Shown: positions 38,421-50,321 of the stretch, one piece after another
How positions within the stretch are numbered: position 1 is the stretch's first letter
Layout of the letters: every line of letters begins with the position of its first letter
DNA from: Trochalopteron elliotii
Taxonomy: Eukaryota; Chordata; Aves; Passeriformes; Leiothrichidae
Assembly: GCA_024734555.1 (NCBI GenBank)
Contig: JANPWX010019815.1
Coordinates: 622,982-686,981 of the forward strand
Reading direction: 5' to 3'
DNA: 64,000 nucleotides
Position numbers and translations under genes: made by a program
The notes under the pieces: model-generated
Told to the model about the DNA's origin: nothing
Database searches by the model: none
The model's input: only the letters and a program-made list of their open reading frames with translations

Positions 38421-41052
38421 GCACCTGGGCACACACTTCACCTTCCACTTGCTGTGGAGAGCTGGCAGGCTGCGCGACCATAAGAGACCTGACTGTGGGG
38501 AGCAACAAGCACCAAAGCATGCATGTACAGAGCCGTCCTAAGCCTCCTCCATCTGCCCTGGTAGAACTCCCGGGAAAAGAAGCTTAGGAGGGAGGATTTT
38601 TTCACTCTGGCTCAAAGAGCCTTTGAATGTTCCTTACTTACATATTCAGCATAAATCCACTCACAGGGAGCAACTCACCAGCAATATTCTATGTTGGAAA
38701 ACAGTGCTTCTGAAAAGTAGCACCTGGTATTGCTGCAGGGGTGCGTTGTAGCTCTAGCAATGTCCTACAGGTGAGGTGGCACACTGTGGGCAGCAGGGTG
38801 TGCTTAGCCCTGTAGTGATCCCACAGCAGGCTTAATATGGGACAAGAGGGCAGGGGACCACTCACTACTCTCACTGATGTCCCACACTTGGTCCCTTCAA
38901 CACCTTAACTCAAATGGTTCCTGTGAGCTGAGAGAAACCTACAGTACTAGCAACCATCACTGTGACTTGAAGTCAAATCCAGCACAGTGGCTCTCCCAGA
39001 AGAGGAGAATAGGAAGGAGCGCAAATTTACAGGGTAGCAAATCAGTGTGCATGTTACAGTGCAGTTACTTGGCCGACGTAAAATCTAAATTACCAGACAA
39101 TGGAAGCCCCTCTACAGTATGACACAAGCTAAGAAAATTCAAAACACCTAAACTTTCTGGGTTTGAGATTCCATTGTCATTAATGACTTACATTTGCCAG
39201 TCAGTCGTACTGAACAAAATTTTATGATGTATCTTGAGCAGAGAAGTTCCAGAGAAGTGCTACTACTGACATACATTTAAAAATGGGATTTGATTGCTTT
39301 TGAGTATGTCTATCCTAAATTCCATTTGGTAACACTGCTGATGTAGTGACCTCATTATTTACAGAAAGTGATCTTATTTTCTATTAGGTGCACTGACCTA
39401 AGTAGATGATGGCACTTTGGTTTCTGACTCCACCTCCCCATCACGTTTCATGACATTTGATCTCTTTTGAAAACAGGTAATCTCATATCTAAGACAAATA
39501 AACTTTCCACAGCATTGCAGGGAGGGTGTCACGACTGTGATGGCCTCAGCCAGACAACCATTTATTCCAATGAGAGTTTTACCTCTCCCTACAGCTCTGA
39601 CCTCACTTTTACTCATAGATAACTTTTTAGGAATCCAGCAGGATCTCTCTGATAGTGCTGGTGCAACCTCGGCTGGACACAAAAAGTTCCCACATGAAAA
39701 TCAAACTGTAGTCACTTACTGTAGCACCAAATGTTTCAGAACTGGTTTCTCAATATAATGGCCAGTCTCTTACTGTGAACTACAAGATACACTGTCTGCT
39801 AGACTTAAACTAAAAATGCCTTGATTAAAGAAATGATAGCAAAATCATGGTAATTAATGAATAAAATAATAATTCAAATTTGTATTGCCCACAGTTTACT
39901 AATTGTGCTCTTCTGTCTTTCTCTTTTTTTTAATTAGGATATTTCCTACATTTTATTACAAATCCCTTTACTCTTGCATACCAGCTCCTTACTATTTTTG
40001 CATATTATAACAATTCCCAAGATACCAAGATGTTGCATGTTATTTTTTCTCAGCCATTTTCCCTTTCACAACCTTTCTTCTTGCTGTAGTCCACCAATTA
40101 TACTGACAGATTTGTGCATTTGGAGAGAAAATTAAAATGTATTGGGAATAAAAAGGAGCAGGGAGGGAGAGGAAGAGAGCAGTTTCTGTGACAGACTTCT
40201 CTCATGACCTCAGGAGTACTCCTACTTCCCTTCACATTTTCATACAACAAAACCCCATTTGAACCAGATCATCCCTTATGATATACATTTTTAGATGATC
40301 ATATTCAGTGGAATTCTGACTGACAGGAACCTCAGTACATGAGTTTCTCTAACAGGCACACCATATAATATTTTGCACTGAAAATTCTTGTGATATGATG
40401 GTGCATCAAGCAATGCAGTTCTTCACTGCATGCCATTGTTACCATGTTTCATAAGTGAAAAGGACTCCAAACATGAATAGCAGATGGTTGTAAATAGATA
40501 AACCAAAGTTTTGTGGAAATTGCAATAATTTCAATATTATTGGGCATGTATTTTATTTGATCACGCCTAGTGACTCTCAATATCACTCAAACAAATGTAA
40601 GGGTTTACAAATGGCCAAAGGGAACATTCCCTTCTGATACAAAGTGACCTGTCCTGAAAATGTACTTTTAACAGCTAATTTCATGGAATAGTCAATGGAG
40701 TAGAAAGGATCCATACCTCTCAAAATTAATGTATTGGGTGCTTACATTGCAAGGTTCCAAGAATCACCTTCATGCATCATTATCCAATGTACACAAAGGC
40801 AAAATGTCCAATGGTCGCTAGACTACTGAGTGGAACTGCTCAGGACAGAACTATCCATCTTGCATGGACCTTTTTAAAATTTTGCTTACAGCCTCTGGTG
40901 AAATTAACAGCAAAGCAAAGGTCATCAAGTACTTTAAAGGCACTGCTACTGCTGTAAAATGAGGTGTAAAATGTCTCCATTAGAGATCATGCAACAATTT
41001 GGTTTTATTTGCTGATCAGAAAACCACTCAATGAAGTGCTTCCTTTGAATCT
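38421..41052. other. Unique DNA, no gene recognised
   Basis: No exon or repeat is recognised. The composition falls back to AT-rich after 39100. I could not follow the retroviral reading of the next feature below about 41053 into reverse transcriptase. Confidence 0.5.
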
Positions 41053-42508
41053 TCAAATGAAGGTTGCCACTGTCAAAGTGGCAATTTGCACTCGTTGCTC
41101 TTCTCCCTTCAGAAGTCCTACAGCAGATGGGTTCTCTGATAGTCCAGGCAAGGTGTTCAATTGCTTAACACCCTCTGTCTCTACAGTCGCTATTCCAAAC
41201 GCCCACCTGAGTCCCTTTGGGTCTTTGAAATACCCATTTTGGAGGAAGTCTATGCCCAAAATGCATGCAGCCTCTGGACCAGTCACAATAGGGTGCCTCT
41301 TCCACTCATTTCCAGTCAGACTCACATCTGCTTCCACCAAAGTAAAATCCAGTGATCCTCCTGTCACACCAGCAATAAAAACAGATTCTGCTCCTACATG
41401 CCTTGATGGAATTAATGTGCACCAGTGTTGACCAAGGCCTTGTATTTTTGTGGTTCTGATGTGCCAGGCCAAAAAATCCACACAAACCAAAAAACATGGT
41501 TTTCCCTAGCCTCTACCCAGCTAGAGGCAGGGTCTCTCTAATCCTGATTATCTGTCTTTCCCTGGGTAACTGGAGCTGTTTCCTGTTTTGTGGAACTGAG
41601 TCTTGCCTTCCCAAAATTCACACATTCGTTGTGCCAGAGCAGCAGTAGGTTTTCCATCCCATCTCCTCATGTTTTCCCCACAATCACACAGGAGGGACCA
41701 CAGCTTAGCTCGTGGGACGCCCCTTCCCTCTCTATCTGGAGGATGTCTGTGTTTGGTGCCAGAACCTCTCACCTGTACTGCCCAGACTTGGAGAAAGCCC
41801 TCTTTCATTTCCTTTCTAATCTCCTCTCTGAGTTTCTTGTGACTCTCTTCCATCTTGTCTTCTAATTTCTGCATACGTGTTTCCAGAGCTGCGATTCTGG
41901 CATGTGTTGGGCCATGCACAGCATTTGCAAATGCTCAGAGTTTCTTCACCATATCCAGCACAGTCTCCTCTGTAACATCCCACTTCACTATTGTTAAAGC
42001 AGAAGAGTATTCTTGTGGCCCAAGTCATACAAGTTTTCACCATATCACAGACATACACAGTACCAAGTCTGGGTTCCTAGTGTTTAGGTCCTCTGAGAAG
42101 GCAATCTCTGCTACTGCTATTTCTTTCAAACACTGAATCTCTTGTTCTATGGTCTTCCACTGCATATAGAGATCACCTGCACACAGATATCTTTGTGCCA
42201 TACTTCCCAGGACTTATTCCCAGAGACTGTGAGGGTTAGCCCCTCTCATCATTCCTTGGTCAATAACCAGATCATGTGACAGAGATCTCAAATGCCTCGC
42301 TTCAGTGCCGTCCAGAATTGTAGCCTCACCTGCAGCATCCCAAAGACGGATTAACCAACTAATTACAAATTCATCTGGTCATCGAGTGTAATCCTTTCTT
42401 AGGCCACAAGGTCCTTCAGGGAAAAGGACTCAATAGTGGCTTCTGATCTTTTGTCACTTGCTTTGGTTTCTGATTTTATGTCAGGAGGCATTGAGGGTCC
42501 TTCTCTCA

Positions 42509-42540
<32 letters not shown>

Positions 42541-42725
42541 GCTTCTTGATTGGTCTTATCTGCATGCTTTCTGCTTCTCATGTTAGTAGCAACAGCCATT
42601 GGTTGAGGCTCACTGGTTTAGCTGCTAGCTTAGCTACAACCTGCGTGGCTGGGGTGCTGGCTGCAGCCTCAGTGAGTGGAGTAGCTGCTGATTTATCTCC
42701 CTGCCCCCTTGCTTCTATCTGCTAG
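41053..42725 (-). pseudogene. Broken gag-pro region of an ERVL-like endogenous retrovirus
   Basis: On the minus strand three open pieces lie in viral order: 42399-42599, 41548-41919 and 41053-41490. The first is gag-like and contains an aspartate run encoded by the CAT repeat. The second starts with a charged coiled coil (LETRMQKLEDKMEESHKKLR) and ends with RRWDGKPTAALAQRM, a phrase seen in avian ERV gag. The third matches the C-terminal half of a retroviral protease and the approach to pol, with CTLIPS, TGNEWKRHPIVTGPEA and ILGIDFL. The pieces are separated by stops and frame changes, and the D-S/T-G catalytic triplet expected just before CTLIPS is absent, so no active protease is encoded. 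Gag similarity continues past the first stop to about 42725. No flanking LTR, primer-binding site, reverse transcriptase or env is visible. It is an old truncated insertion. Confidence 0.8.
42509..42539. repeat. (CAT)n microsatellite inside gag remnant
   Basis: About ten CAT triplets. On the minus strand they read as GAT and extend a run of aspartates in the gag frame. Confidence 0.95.
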
Positions 42726-43484
42726 AAAAAAAGAGTAAATAATTCTAGAAGGCAATCAAACCACCACACATAATTCGGGAAACAGAAATTGGCCAACTTT
42801 TCCCTTTTTGGGAAAAGAAAGCACTGCTGTTTATTTCTTCATTCCTTTGAACTAAAGCTGTTTACAGAGTTTACAGAGTGATGTCTTACTCCAACTAATA
42901 CCACATACCTTATAAGAAGAATAAGTTCAAAGGTGTGATATGAGTGTGATATAGGTGAGATATAATTTCAGCACCAGGAAATAAGGTATTTCTCTTTTAG
43001 GATCTTGAGATGTAGGAAGAGTCAATCTGATGTTGGCTTAGAAATACAAAGATCTGCTAGAATATTTCCATATGGACAATGAAAAATAACCATACAAATT
43101 TGCTTTCGTACAACAGCACAAGATATAAATATATCTTAATTTTTAGCAGGGATTCCAAAGAAAACAAAATGTGTTCCATCTCTGCCTTGCAACAGCTTTT
43201 GAAACCACACTGGTCAACTCCACCTCAATTTGACTGCAGGGTAAGTTCTCAAGTCATGTCTTTAGAGCTCTAAAAGATTCTAAATAATTTGTAGAAAAGA
43301 GAGGGCAAAATAATGCTGCCAAACACCAATCTGTTTCTCTAAAAATGGCTGGGCAAGCATAATATTCGGTGCTGGAGAACTCCTTCAGAAATCATTCCAC
43401 AGGCTTTAAGAATGCCTCAAAACCAGGAAAACGTTCAAGTGCTCTGCATTTTTAGACATTAGTAATGCAGCCAGAAGAACAAGG
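42726..43484. other. Unique AT-rich DNA between two retroelements
   Basis: Nothing recognised except a small inverted repeat (CTTTTCCC / GGGAAAAG) near 42797-42817. No LTR or primer-binding site for the neighbouring gag-pro remnant was found here. Confidence 0.5.
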
Positions 43485-43952
43485 ACCTGCTGGATCATGT
43501 CAAAAGAAGATCAATTAAGCATCTAGAAAGAGTCTAGAACACAAGTATTATGAGTGTTGGCTAAGGTAATGGGGGGTATTTAGCCTGTAGAAAAGGAGGC
43601 TCAAGGAAGTCTTTATCACTCCACAATTTCCAGAAAGGAAGGTGTAGCTAGGTGGGGTTGGCCTCTTCTCCCATGAAATTAGTGATAGGACAAGGAGAAA
43701 TGGCCTCAAAATGCACCACAGGAGATACAGTTTGAATTCTAGGAGAAATATCTTCACTGAGAGAACAGTTAATCACTGGAACAGGTTGCTCACAGGGGTG
43801 GTGGAGTCACCCTTCCTGGATACATTTGAAAGTCATGATATGGCATTGAGGGACATGGTTTAGTGATGGATTAGCAGTGTTGGTGCAACGCTTGGACACA
43901 ATGATCTCAAAGGTTCTCCCCAACCTAAACAATTCTTTGATTCTATGCTTCT
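43485..43952 (+). mobile_element. CR1 LINE 3' end, 5'-truncated
   Basis: The plus strand follows the canonical CR1 3' region closely. In order it shows TTTAGCCTGTAGAAAAGGAG, then GTGTAGCTAGGTGGGGTTGG, ATCACTGGAACAGGTTGCTC, GGTGGTGGAGTCACC and GGGACATGGTTTAGTGATGG. The element terminates in CAACCTAAACAATTCTTTGATTCTATGC, the CR1 terminus. Several small deletions and substitutions mean the last part of the reverse transcriptase C-terminus is no longer open. The 5' limit near 43485 is where the ATCAAAAGAAG-type sequence becomes recognisable. Confidence 0.9.
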
Positions 43953-46139
43953 AGGAAACTATTCTGTAATTTCTGAAGAAATTTTGAACAGATCTTTTAG
44001 TCCCTTTATATAATTCATAGACAGTAGTTGGTACAGTGACCCATTGATTTCATAGGGCAATAGGAAAGAAAGAATCCAAAATACAGAGCTGAGGAAAGAC
44101 AGCAACTATAGACAAAAGATTAATGAGCTTCAGTAGAGAGTATAATGGAGAGAAGAGTTGTCCTCGGTCCTGGGTCTGAACAAGAAAGAAATGCAATTTT
44201 TCAGACAGAAAAGTTATCTTCAGTTGAGCTGGACTTCCTGCAGGTTCTTCAATTGTCATAGCAAAAAAAGAAGACTGCAGGTCATTAGTGTTGTCTTCTA
44301 CTCTCTGTGGCCTTCGTCAGGCTGTGGAAAAAACTGTGTCAATATCTTTCTACCATTAACAGCATTTAAAATCAGAATAACTCTCTAATCTCTCATGTGA
44401 GGATGAACTAAACCAATATATGCATGGCCCAATTTATGGTGATATTTATTCCTGAAGACAAAGTAATAAAGTCATGTAGCATAGTTCTAAATCCATTATA
44501 GAGCCCAAGGAACAAAAAACTGTTTCTGTTCTCTACTCAGTGTGCTATTGAGGTAAATTAATGACTCCCACACAATAATACAAGTCACCAGTGCAGTCAG
44601 CTTATCTGTAATTAGCCTTGCACAGACATAAAATAAAAAGAAAATTAATTTGTGAGTTTTAAAGGTTCTGTTCTCCTAGGGACAAACTGTCTCAGTGTAT
44701 GGAGATGTGTGTGACTTACAGTCATCTTTAGTGCTCAAGGGAGTGGAGACTTTTCCTTATACTTTACTGGAAGGATGTGGAAACAGCTGATAGACTGTTT
44801 GGGACAGAGGGAACCCCAGATTTAAATTTCCAGATGGCTTGTGAAGCTCCCTTTCATGTGTTCTCTAGGGATAACACCTCAGTATTTGATACCTTCTTAT
44901 TTCCTGCCTCTTTTTCTGGCCTGCAAGGGAACCCTATAAAAATTACTTTCTTAGTGCCATTAGCTCACTTTTCCCACCTTGTAAAAAGCAGATATTTATA
45001 CCGACTTCTTTCCAAAAATTCTTTCACATGTCTGTATTTTGCAATCAGTGTTTCCCCCCGACTTTTATGAGCAGATATAGAATCCAGTATTTCAGTTTAA
45101 AAATCAGATTACATGCCTATGTCAACAAAGAGGATGCAAATCTAATAAATCAAGATATATAATGATCATCTCAAAGCAGAGGAATATATTTGTGTAAAGC
45201 AAACTTCCAGAAGCAGTTCTGGATCCATAAAAATATACATCAAGTTTAAAAGGCAGTCAACTACATGTAAGTCTTATCTTCTAGCACTGCAAAAAACTTT
45301 CTCTCTGCTAAACCCAAACTATACTCCAAAGATCACTTTAGAAGTGAGTAAATTGGAAAAGAGACTGGAGTAAAACATGGATGGGGGGAAGGTAGTTAAT
45401 TGCTTCCAGTGAAAACATCCAGTTTGAAAACAGAGGAACTCATGTTTTAACTCTTACTTGTGGCTCCTGGGAACTCAATACCCATGGTGGAGGAATCCCC
45501 CTGTATAATACTGTCAGAAGGCAGTATTGCCCATCTTGCCCTCTGTTGACCCCAAAGAAAAGATACTTTACACAGGTGCACCTTGGTTTAGCATTCCTGA
45601 GGAAGGATATTTCAGTCACTGATACTTATACAGATTTGTAGCTAACAAAGCCTACCATTACAAAGGAGACTTGAGAAATAATGAAGGGTTGGCACATCCA
45701 TCTTACTTCTCTCAGACAAAAATTTTCGGACATTATCTTAGCAAAAGTCTCTCTGCTATCCACAGGCTGACAAAGTTATCACTGTGGGCACCTCCAAGAG
45801 AAAATAGCTCTCACAACTCTTAAACAGAGGACACTGAGAGATATGAAGAGTAAGAAATTATGCTGTTGCAAGAAGTAAAAGGGCTATGGGTATCTCCGAT
45901 TAGAAATTATCTCCTTGTCCATTCAGCATATCTGTGAATAATAAAAGCAGAAAATCAGATATGCTTAACACCTGTTGCTTCTTTTGAAGCATTCAGCAAA
46001 GAAATTCCCCCCAAACATCCTATTCACCTGTGCTACCACATCTAAATCAAAAGAAGCACCTGGTCTTCTGTAATATTTTACCCACCTCTACATATGTGAA
46101 GACATGAATATATGACTCTCGAGTTTTTGTTTCTCTTCC
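43953..46139. other. Unique AT-rich DNA, no gene recognised
   Basis: No exon, RNA gene or transposon identified. The plus frame at 44777-45070 (97 codons) has no recognisable domain. Confidence 0.5.
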
Positions 46140-46997
46140 CCAAGATTTCAGGTGGTGATTCTGGTGGTGATTTGAGTAAGTCTTTTTTACCCTCTGAAGG
46201 CTCTGGGTCTGGTGCAAGAATGAAATGGAGTCTTCAAGGTCTTATTTTTCTTGTTTCTCATGTGTTTATTATTTCTTATCTTACAAATTTCTCCGTGCCT
46301 GGCCGAGGTGTTCACAGCAGCTGAGACACGATGCAACTTCCCTTGTGATGGGAGGTTGCTACCTTCTTATACAGATAATTACGTGTCTATTATTTACAAT
46401 TCTGTGCCAATGCCTAGTACCTATACTGGAAGGGTCACTTCTACTCTGACCCAATCTCCTTGAACTACTTTGTGCCATCATCACATCAGAAGATGGATGC
46501 CAAGGGAGAACAAGAAGAGCCCAGGGTTCCACCCTAAATCCTCCATCTTGTTCCCCATCCACCTCCATTCTAAGAATTCCAAAACTACAAAATTTTCCAC
46601 CCTGTGCTGTGCTAAACTACTGTTTTTCACACTTTTGTGACTTGTAATTCTTCTCTGTGTTGGAAGTTTTTCTCATGGACTGCAATCAAAGCCTGTGTCT
46701 TCCTGGGCTCTGTGCCAGGGTCTCAGACCCCCTGGACAGACCCCAGACCCCCCTGGCCAGGATTCAAACTCTCTTGCTTGGGTCCCAGACCTCTCCACCG
46801 AGGTCTGCGACCCTCCAGGGCAACCAAAGGGATGCCCTGGACTCCAACATATGACCATCCCTGTTGCTTGCTTTATGGCTGGCAAACACCAAAAGCAACT
46901 TTGATCTGGCCAGGCAATTCTATTATTTTTTGGAAGCATACTGTATATTTGTTTCCCATGCCATCTTAACTGTTGCTGAATGTGAACATTCAACACA
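46140..46997 (-). mobile_element. Probable solo LTR of a class II (ERVK-like) avian endogenous retrovirus
   Basis: Read on the minus strand, the unit begins TGTGTTGAATG at 46997. It carries a TATA box (CTGTATAAGAAGG, around 46363-46376), then a short transcribed region. An AATAAA lies near 46268, and the sequence runs on to about 46140. The plus-strand phrases GAGACACGATGCAACTTCCC, CTCCATCTTGTTCCCCATCC, CTTTTGTGACTTGTAATTC and the repeated CAGACCCCCTGG blocks (46725-46800) are familiar from passerine ERVK-type LTRs. No internal retroviral genes adjoin it. The 3' edge and a target-site duplication could not be fixed. It is unrelated in sequence to the LTR at 6-7 kb. Confidence 0.7.
46363..46376 (-). 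promoter_or_regulatory. LTR TATA box
   Basis: The plus strand CCTTCTTATACAG reads CTGTATAAGAAGG on the minus strand. It is placed about 100 bases upstream of the LTR AATAAA signal, the usual U3-R arrangement. Confidence 0.55.
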
Positions 46998-47263
46998 AGA
47001 ATAGAATACAAAACCAGATAATACAGATTGCGTTAAAAATCAAACAGAATGAAGGAGACTTCTAACTTAAAAATGCACAGGTAATTTCCAGTTAGTGCTA
47101 CTATGATTCAGTACACCAAATCAATACTTCTTTAAAATGATATATTGGTACTTTTTTTAGATCTATACTCAAGGCTTTCTGGTATATTTCCTTCCTTCAC
47201 TTGCATCCATTTTTTACAAAAATACCCTGACAGCAGAGAAAAGATTAATTTTTCAAATTCTAG

Positions 47264-47701
47264 GAAATCACTCATGTTTTGGTTAGACATTCCACATATA
47301 AGGATGGGCAACTACACTGGCAAGTAAGGGTCTTCAACACTGTGACTTGGCCATTAGTGAAACTAATTCTAAGTGAATCTTCAGGTAAGTTTTGCAATGA
47401 TTTTAAATCACTAGATGGCGATGTAACAACCACCTTTAGGAGTACTGCAGATGCACTCAGGACAGAAAATCGGTTTTGTGCGAGGAAAGATAGCTCACTT
47501 CAAATGGAAGAAGTGAGAACAGGTAGAATGTACGGGGGGAACATTTCATTTGACTTTAAATGGACTGGAATAAAGGCTCAATTTGGATTAAAAACGTCAG
47601 TGGAATATTTTGAGTTAAAAGGCTTCTCCAAAACCTGCATGAAAGGATTATTTTTAAATACAAGTTCTAATTTTGAATGGTTCTATAAGGAGCTTGAGTA
47701 A
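47264..47701 (+). other. Unassigned 146-codon open frame followed by AATAAA
   Basis: A frame is open from 47264 to the TAA at 47699-47701. It opens immediately after TTCTAG, so an acceptor AG would sit exactly at its 5' edge. There is no ATG near the 5' end (codon 6 is TTG), so it could only be a terminal exon rather than a whole gene. An AATAAA lies 80 bases past the stop at 47781. The peptide has no motif I recognise. Its second half is rich in Phe, Gly and Lys (GGNISFDFKWTG). Chance is the likelier explanation. Confidence 0.15.
47408..47419 (+). promoter_or_regulatory. CTCF-like core motif
   Basis: TCACTAGATGGC matches eleven of twelve positions of CCASYAGRKGGC and is followed by G. It is weak on its own. 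Confidence 0.25.
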
Positions 47702-50295
47702 TGGAAGAAACACTACTACTGTGTCTCAAAGATTTCCCGAAGCAGACTGTGACACTATTCACTGTGTGGTTTCTCTTTGAAATAAATATGCTTTAGAACT
47801 ATTTTACCCTCCAAAATTCCCTCAGAAACAAGAGACACACAAGATGAAAATCTGAGGCACTTTGCCTTAAACACAAAAATAAACAATTTTCCATCTGCCC
47901 CTGCTAAAATTAGTGTCATTGAAGTGATGCTTTATTGAGGTTAATGGGATAATTCGTGTGCACTCACTTGTCACTGCCAATAAAGAAGGGTTATATGCTG
48001 ACTTAAGCAGCAAGTATTTGACACTTATAAATTGACTGTGGGAAATTACTTGCAAGTACAGGACAGCAGCTGCTGCAGGTCCACGTAAAACTGCAGAAAC
48101 CTAAGACTGGGGAAAAAATTAGAAGAGGAATGTAAAGTCAATTCCATAGTGTGAGGGACATATTTGAAACTTATGGCAGGCAAAATGCTGCTGGAGACTC
48201 AAGTCAAAAGATAAATTATAATTCCACCTAACTGTTGGTATCAGAGAAAGCTCCAGCCAATTCAATGTCTGCAATTTCTGTGAGTGAATGCTGTGACTTT
48301 CCTCCTCTCCAAGTCTACTATAGGCTTCTTTTCTGGGTCATTTAAGGAGTGTTCATCAGCTGGGTTAGACATAAATCTCTGTATGCAAAACTATGGCTTT
48401 GAGATATCACATCCCAAAGCAGCATCTCCATATGTTATGGTACTTCTGGAGCACAAAGAAGCAGCCAAAGTTTCTACATGGAAGCTGGAAAGGGAAGCTC
48501 CCAGGACTGGATGAAGCGGTGGGGGCACATTGTACTGGGAACATCACTAGCACCACAAAGGGGAGTCACATGAGAAAGACTGGTGCAGAATGGAAGAGAT
48601 TAAATAAATCAACACACAAAGCAGCTGTCTTTGAGGAAGGAATTCCTGAGATTAAGCTTTTCTCCTTTATAAAAGCTTGACAAAACATTTATTTCAAAAT
48701 ATTTTGGGGTTTTTTTATAAATTCAAGTATAATCTGCATGATCAAATCCAAGTGTACTCTGTGTAATCTGATAAGTAACAGCTGTAGACTAAAGCACCAC
48801 TCTTTCAATTGACAACATTCAAAAAGATCTTCGCCTTAAAGATCATCTAGAAAATGTGCACCAATATAAAAATTTTTACTCTCTTCTTGATTGTGAATGT
48901 TTAAATCTTCACCCAGGAAAAACACTTTCATCATTTTATCTTTCTCAGATTTTTGCTAGTAGAGCATGAAAAAGAGTTCAAGACTTTCTGTTCAACTCCA
49001 TGTCACCTTATGACAACTATCCAGCTATTAATGGCTAGAGCAGCTGAATTGGCAAGGATTTCTCAAAAAAACTGCCAGGATTCAGCTGACTACTATGTTC
49101 CCTTGATCAGAGGGAACAAACAAAGAAATGCAGAATCTCTCAAGTGCATGTATTTATTTCACACTCCACAGTCAGAAAGCCAGGAACCTAAGTTACGTTA
49201 GTGGAACAAACCAAGGTCATTAATATTTTCTAGTAGCTGAGGCTTCTGAAATAGAAAGTAAGGACAACATTCTACGTGTCTTCTAGTTTTAGTGGATTTG
49301 ATCTGACAACACAGAATAACACTGAAACTATTTACCAGTTAGTCCCACGAAAGAGTTAGGATTATGGCATGTCCCTGGAGGTTAGCTAGAAGATTGACAA
49401 TCACTCCTCAGTGCAGTATGGTCAACTGGATACAGATGCAAACTTGGATGCAAACACCAATTTACAATTTTGGAGCTACACAAAAACATGAGAAAATGCC
49501 AGTAAAGTGTGGAGCTGTAGGACACAAACTGTCTGAAGTCACAGTGTTTTCATGAACAGAATCTTCACTCCTCCTAAAACAGTATTCCAATAGTATGACA
49601 CTCTCCCTTTCCTCCAATGGTTTGCACACAATTAGACAAGGAGCATGGCAGTTCTGAAGCAAAGGAATCAAGTAAGGTGAGGTCAGAAACATGGCATTTA
49701 CTTCCCAGAGAAATAGTTGGGAATAGCCTGTGCAGATGTGAAACCTACTTTGCTGCCCAATCACACTTCGTAGTGTTTTTTAAAAGATAACATGTGGCAG
49801 GTGCTTGAAATTACAACAAAACTGATAAAAAGCGATCCACCTGAGCATAAAATTTTGGGAGTCCTAGTCCTAGGAGTCCTGAGAATTCTGGTACCTCTAA
49901 ATACCCCTCTAGGCATCCCCTGGATGTTCTCCATTACTAGAGAATCCAAGCGCCTCGCAATTTTTTCATCGGCCTGTGAGAGCAGAAGAATTGTTACATC
50001 TGTTTCCCTTTTTTTTTGCGTGTGTGATAGAAAAGCTTGAAGTATTTAGATCCTTGTTCTCACATACAAATTAGACTAGTGATATTATCAATGATAGTCC
50101 AAAACCTGAATAGTTCTGAGGACAACAGTCCATAGAACCTGTCCACATCATGTACAAACTCTGGAGCTGAACAAACAAACAAAAACCAAGACCACAATCA
50201 CCAAAAAACGCAGTAGTACTTTGGTTCTTCAGGTCCTGTTTAACCACCATATTCTGTGAGTGCTTGGAGATCATTCCCTGTGCTGATTTCCACTA
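47702..50295. other. Unique AT-rich DNA, no gene recognised
   Basis: No exon, RNA gene or repeat family seen. A short local duplication of AGTCCTAG occurs at 49860-49882. Confidence 0.5.
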
Positions 50296-50321
50296 GATCA
50301 TCTTGCAGAAGCAAGATGATC
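50296..50321. repeat. Perfect 11-bp inverted repeat, 4-base loop
   Basis: The arms GATCATCTTGC and GCAAGATGATC flank AGAA. It could form a small hairpin. No T run follows and no gene adjoins it. Confidence 0.9.

Noticed and set aside
38209..38587. Overlapping open frames on both strands in the CpG-rich patch
   Set aside because: Simultaneous openness in several frames is explained by GC content and few stop codons. No motif supports any one of them.
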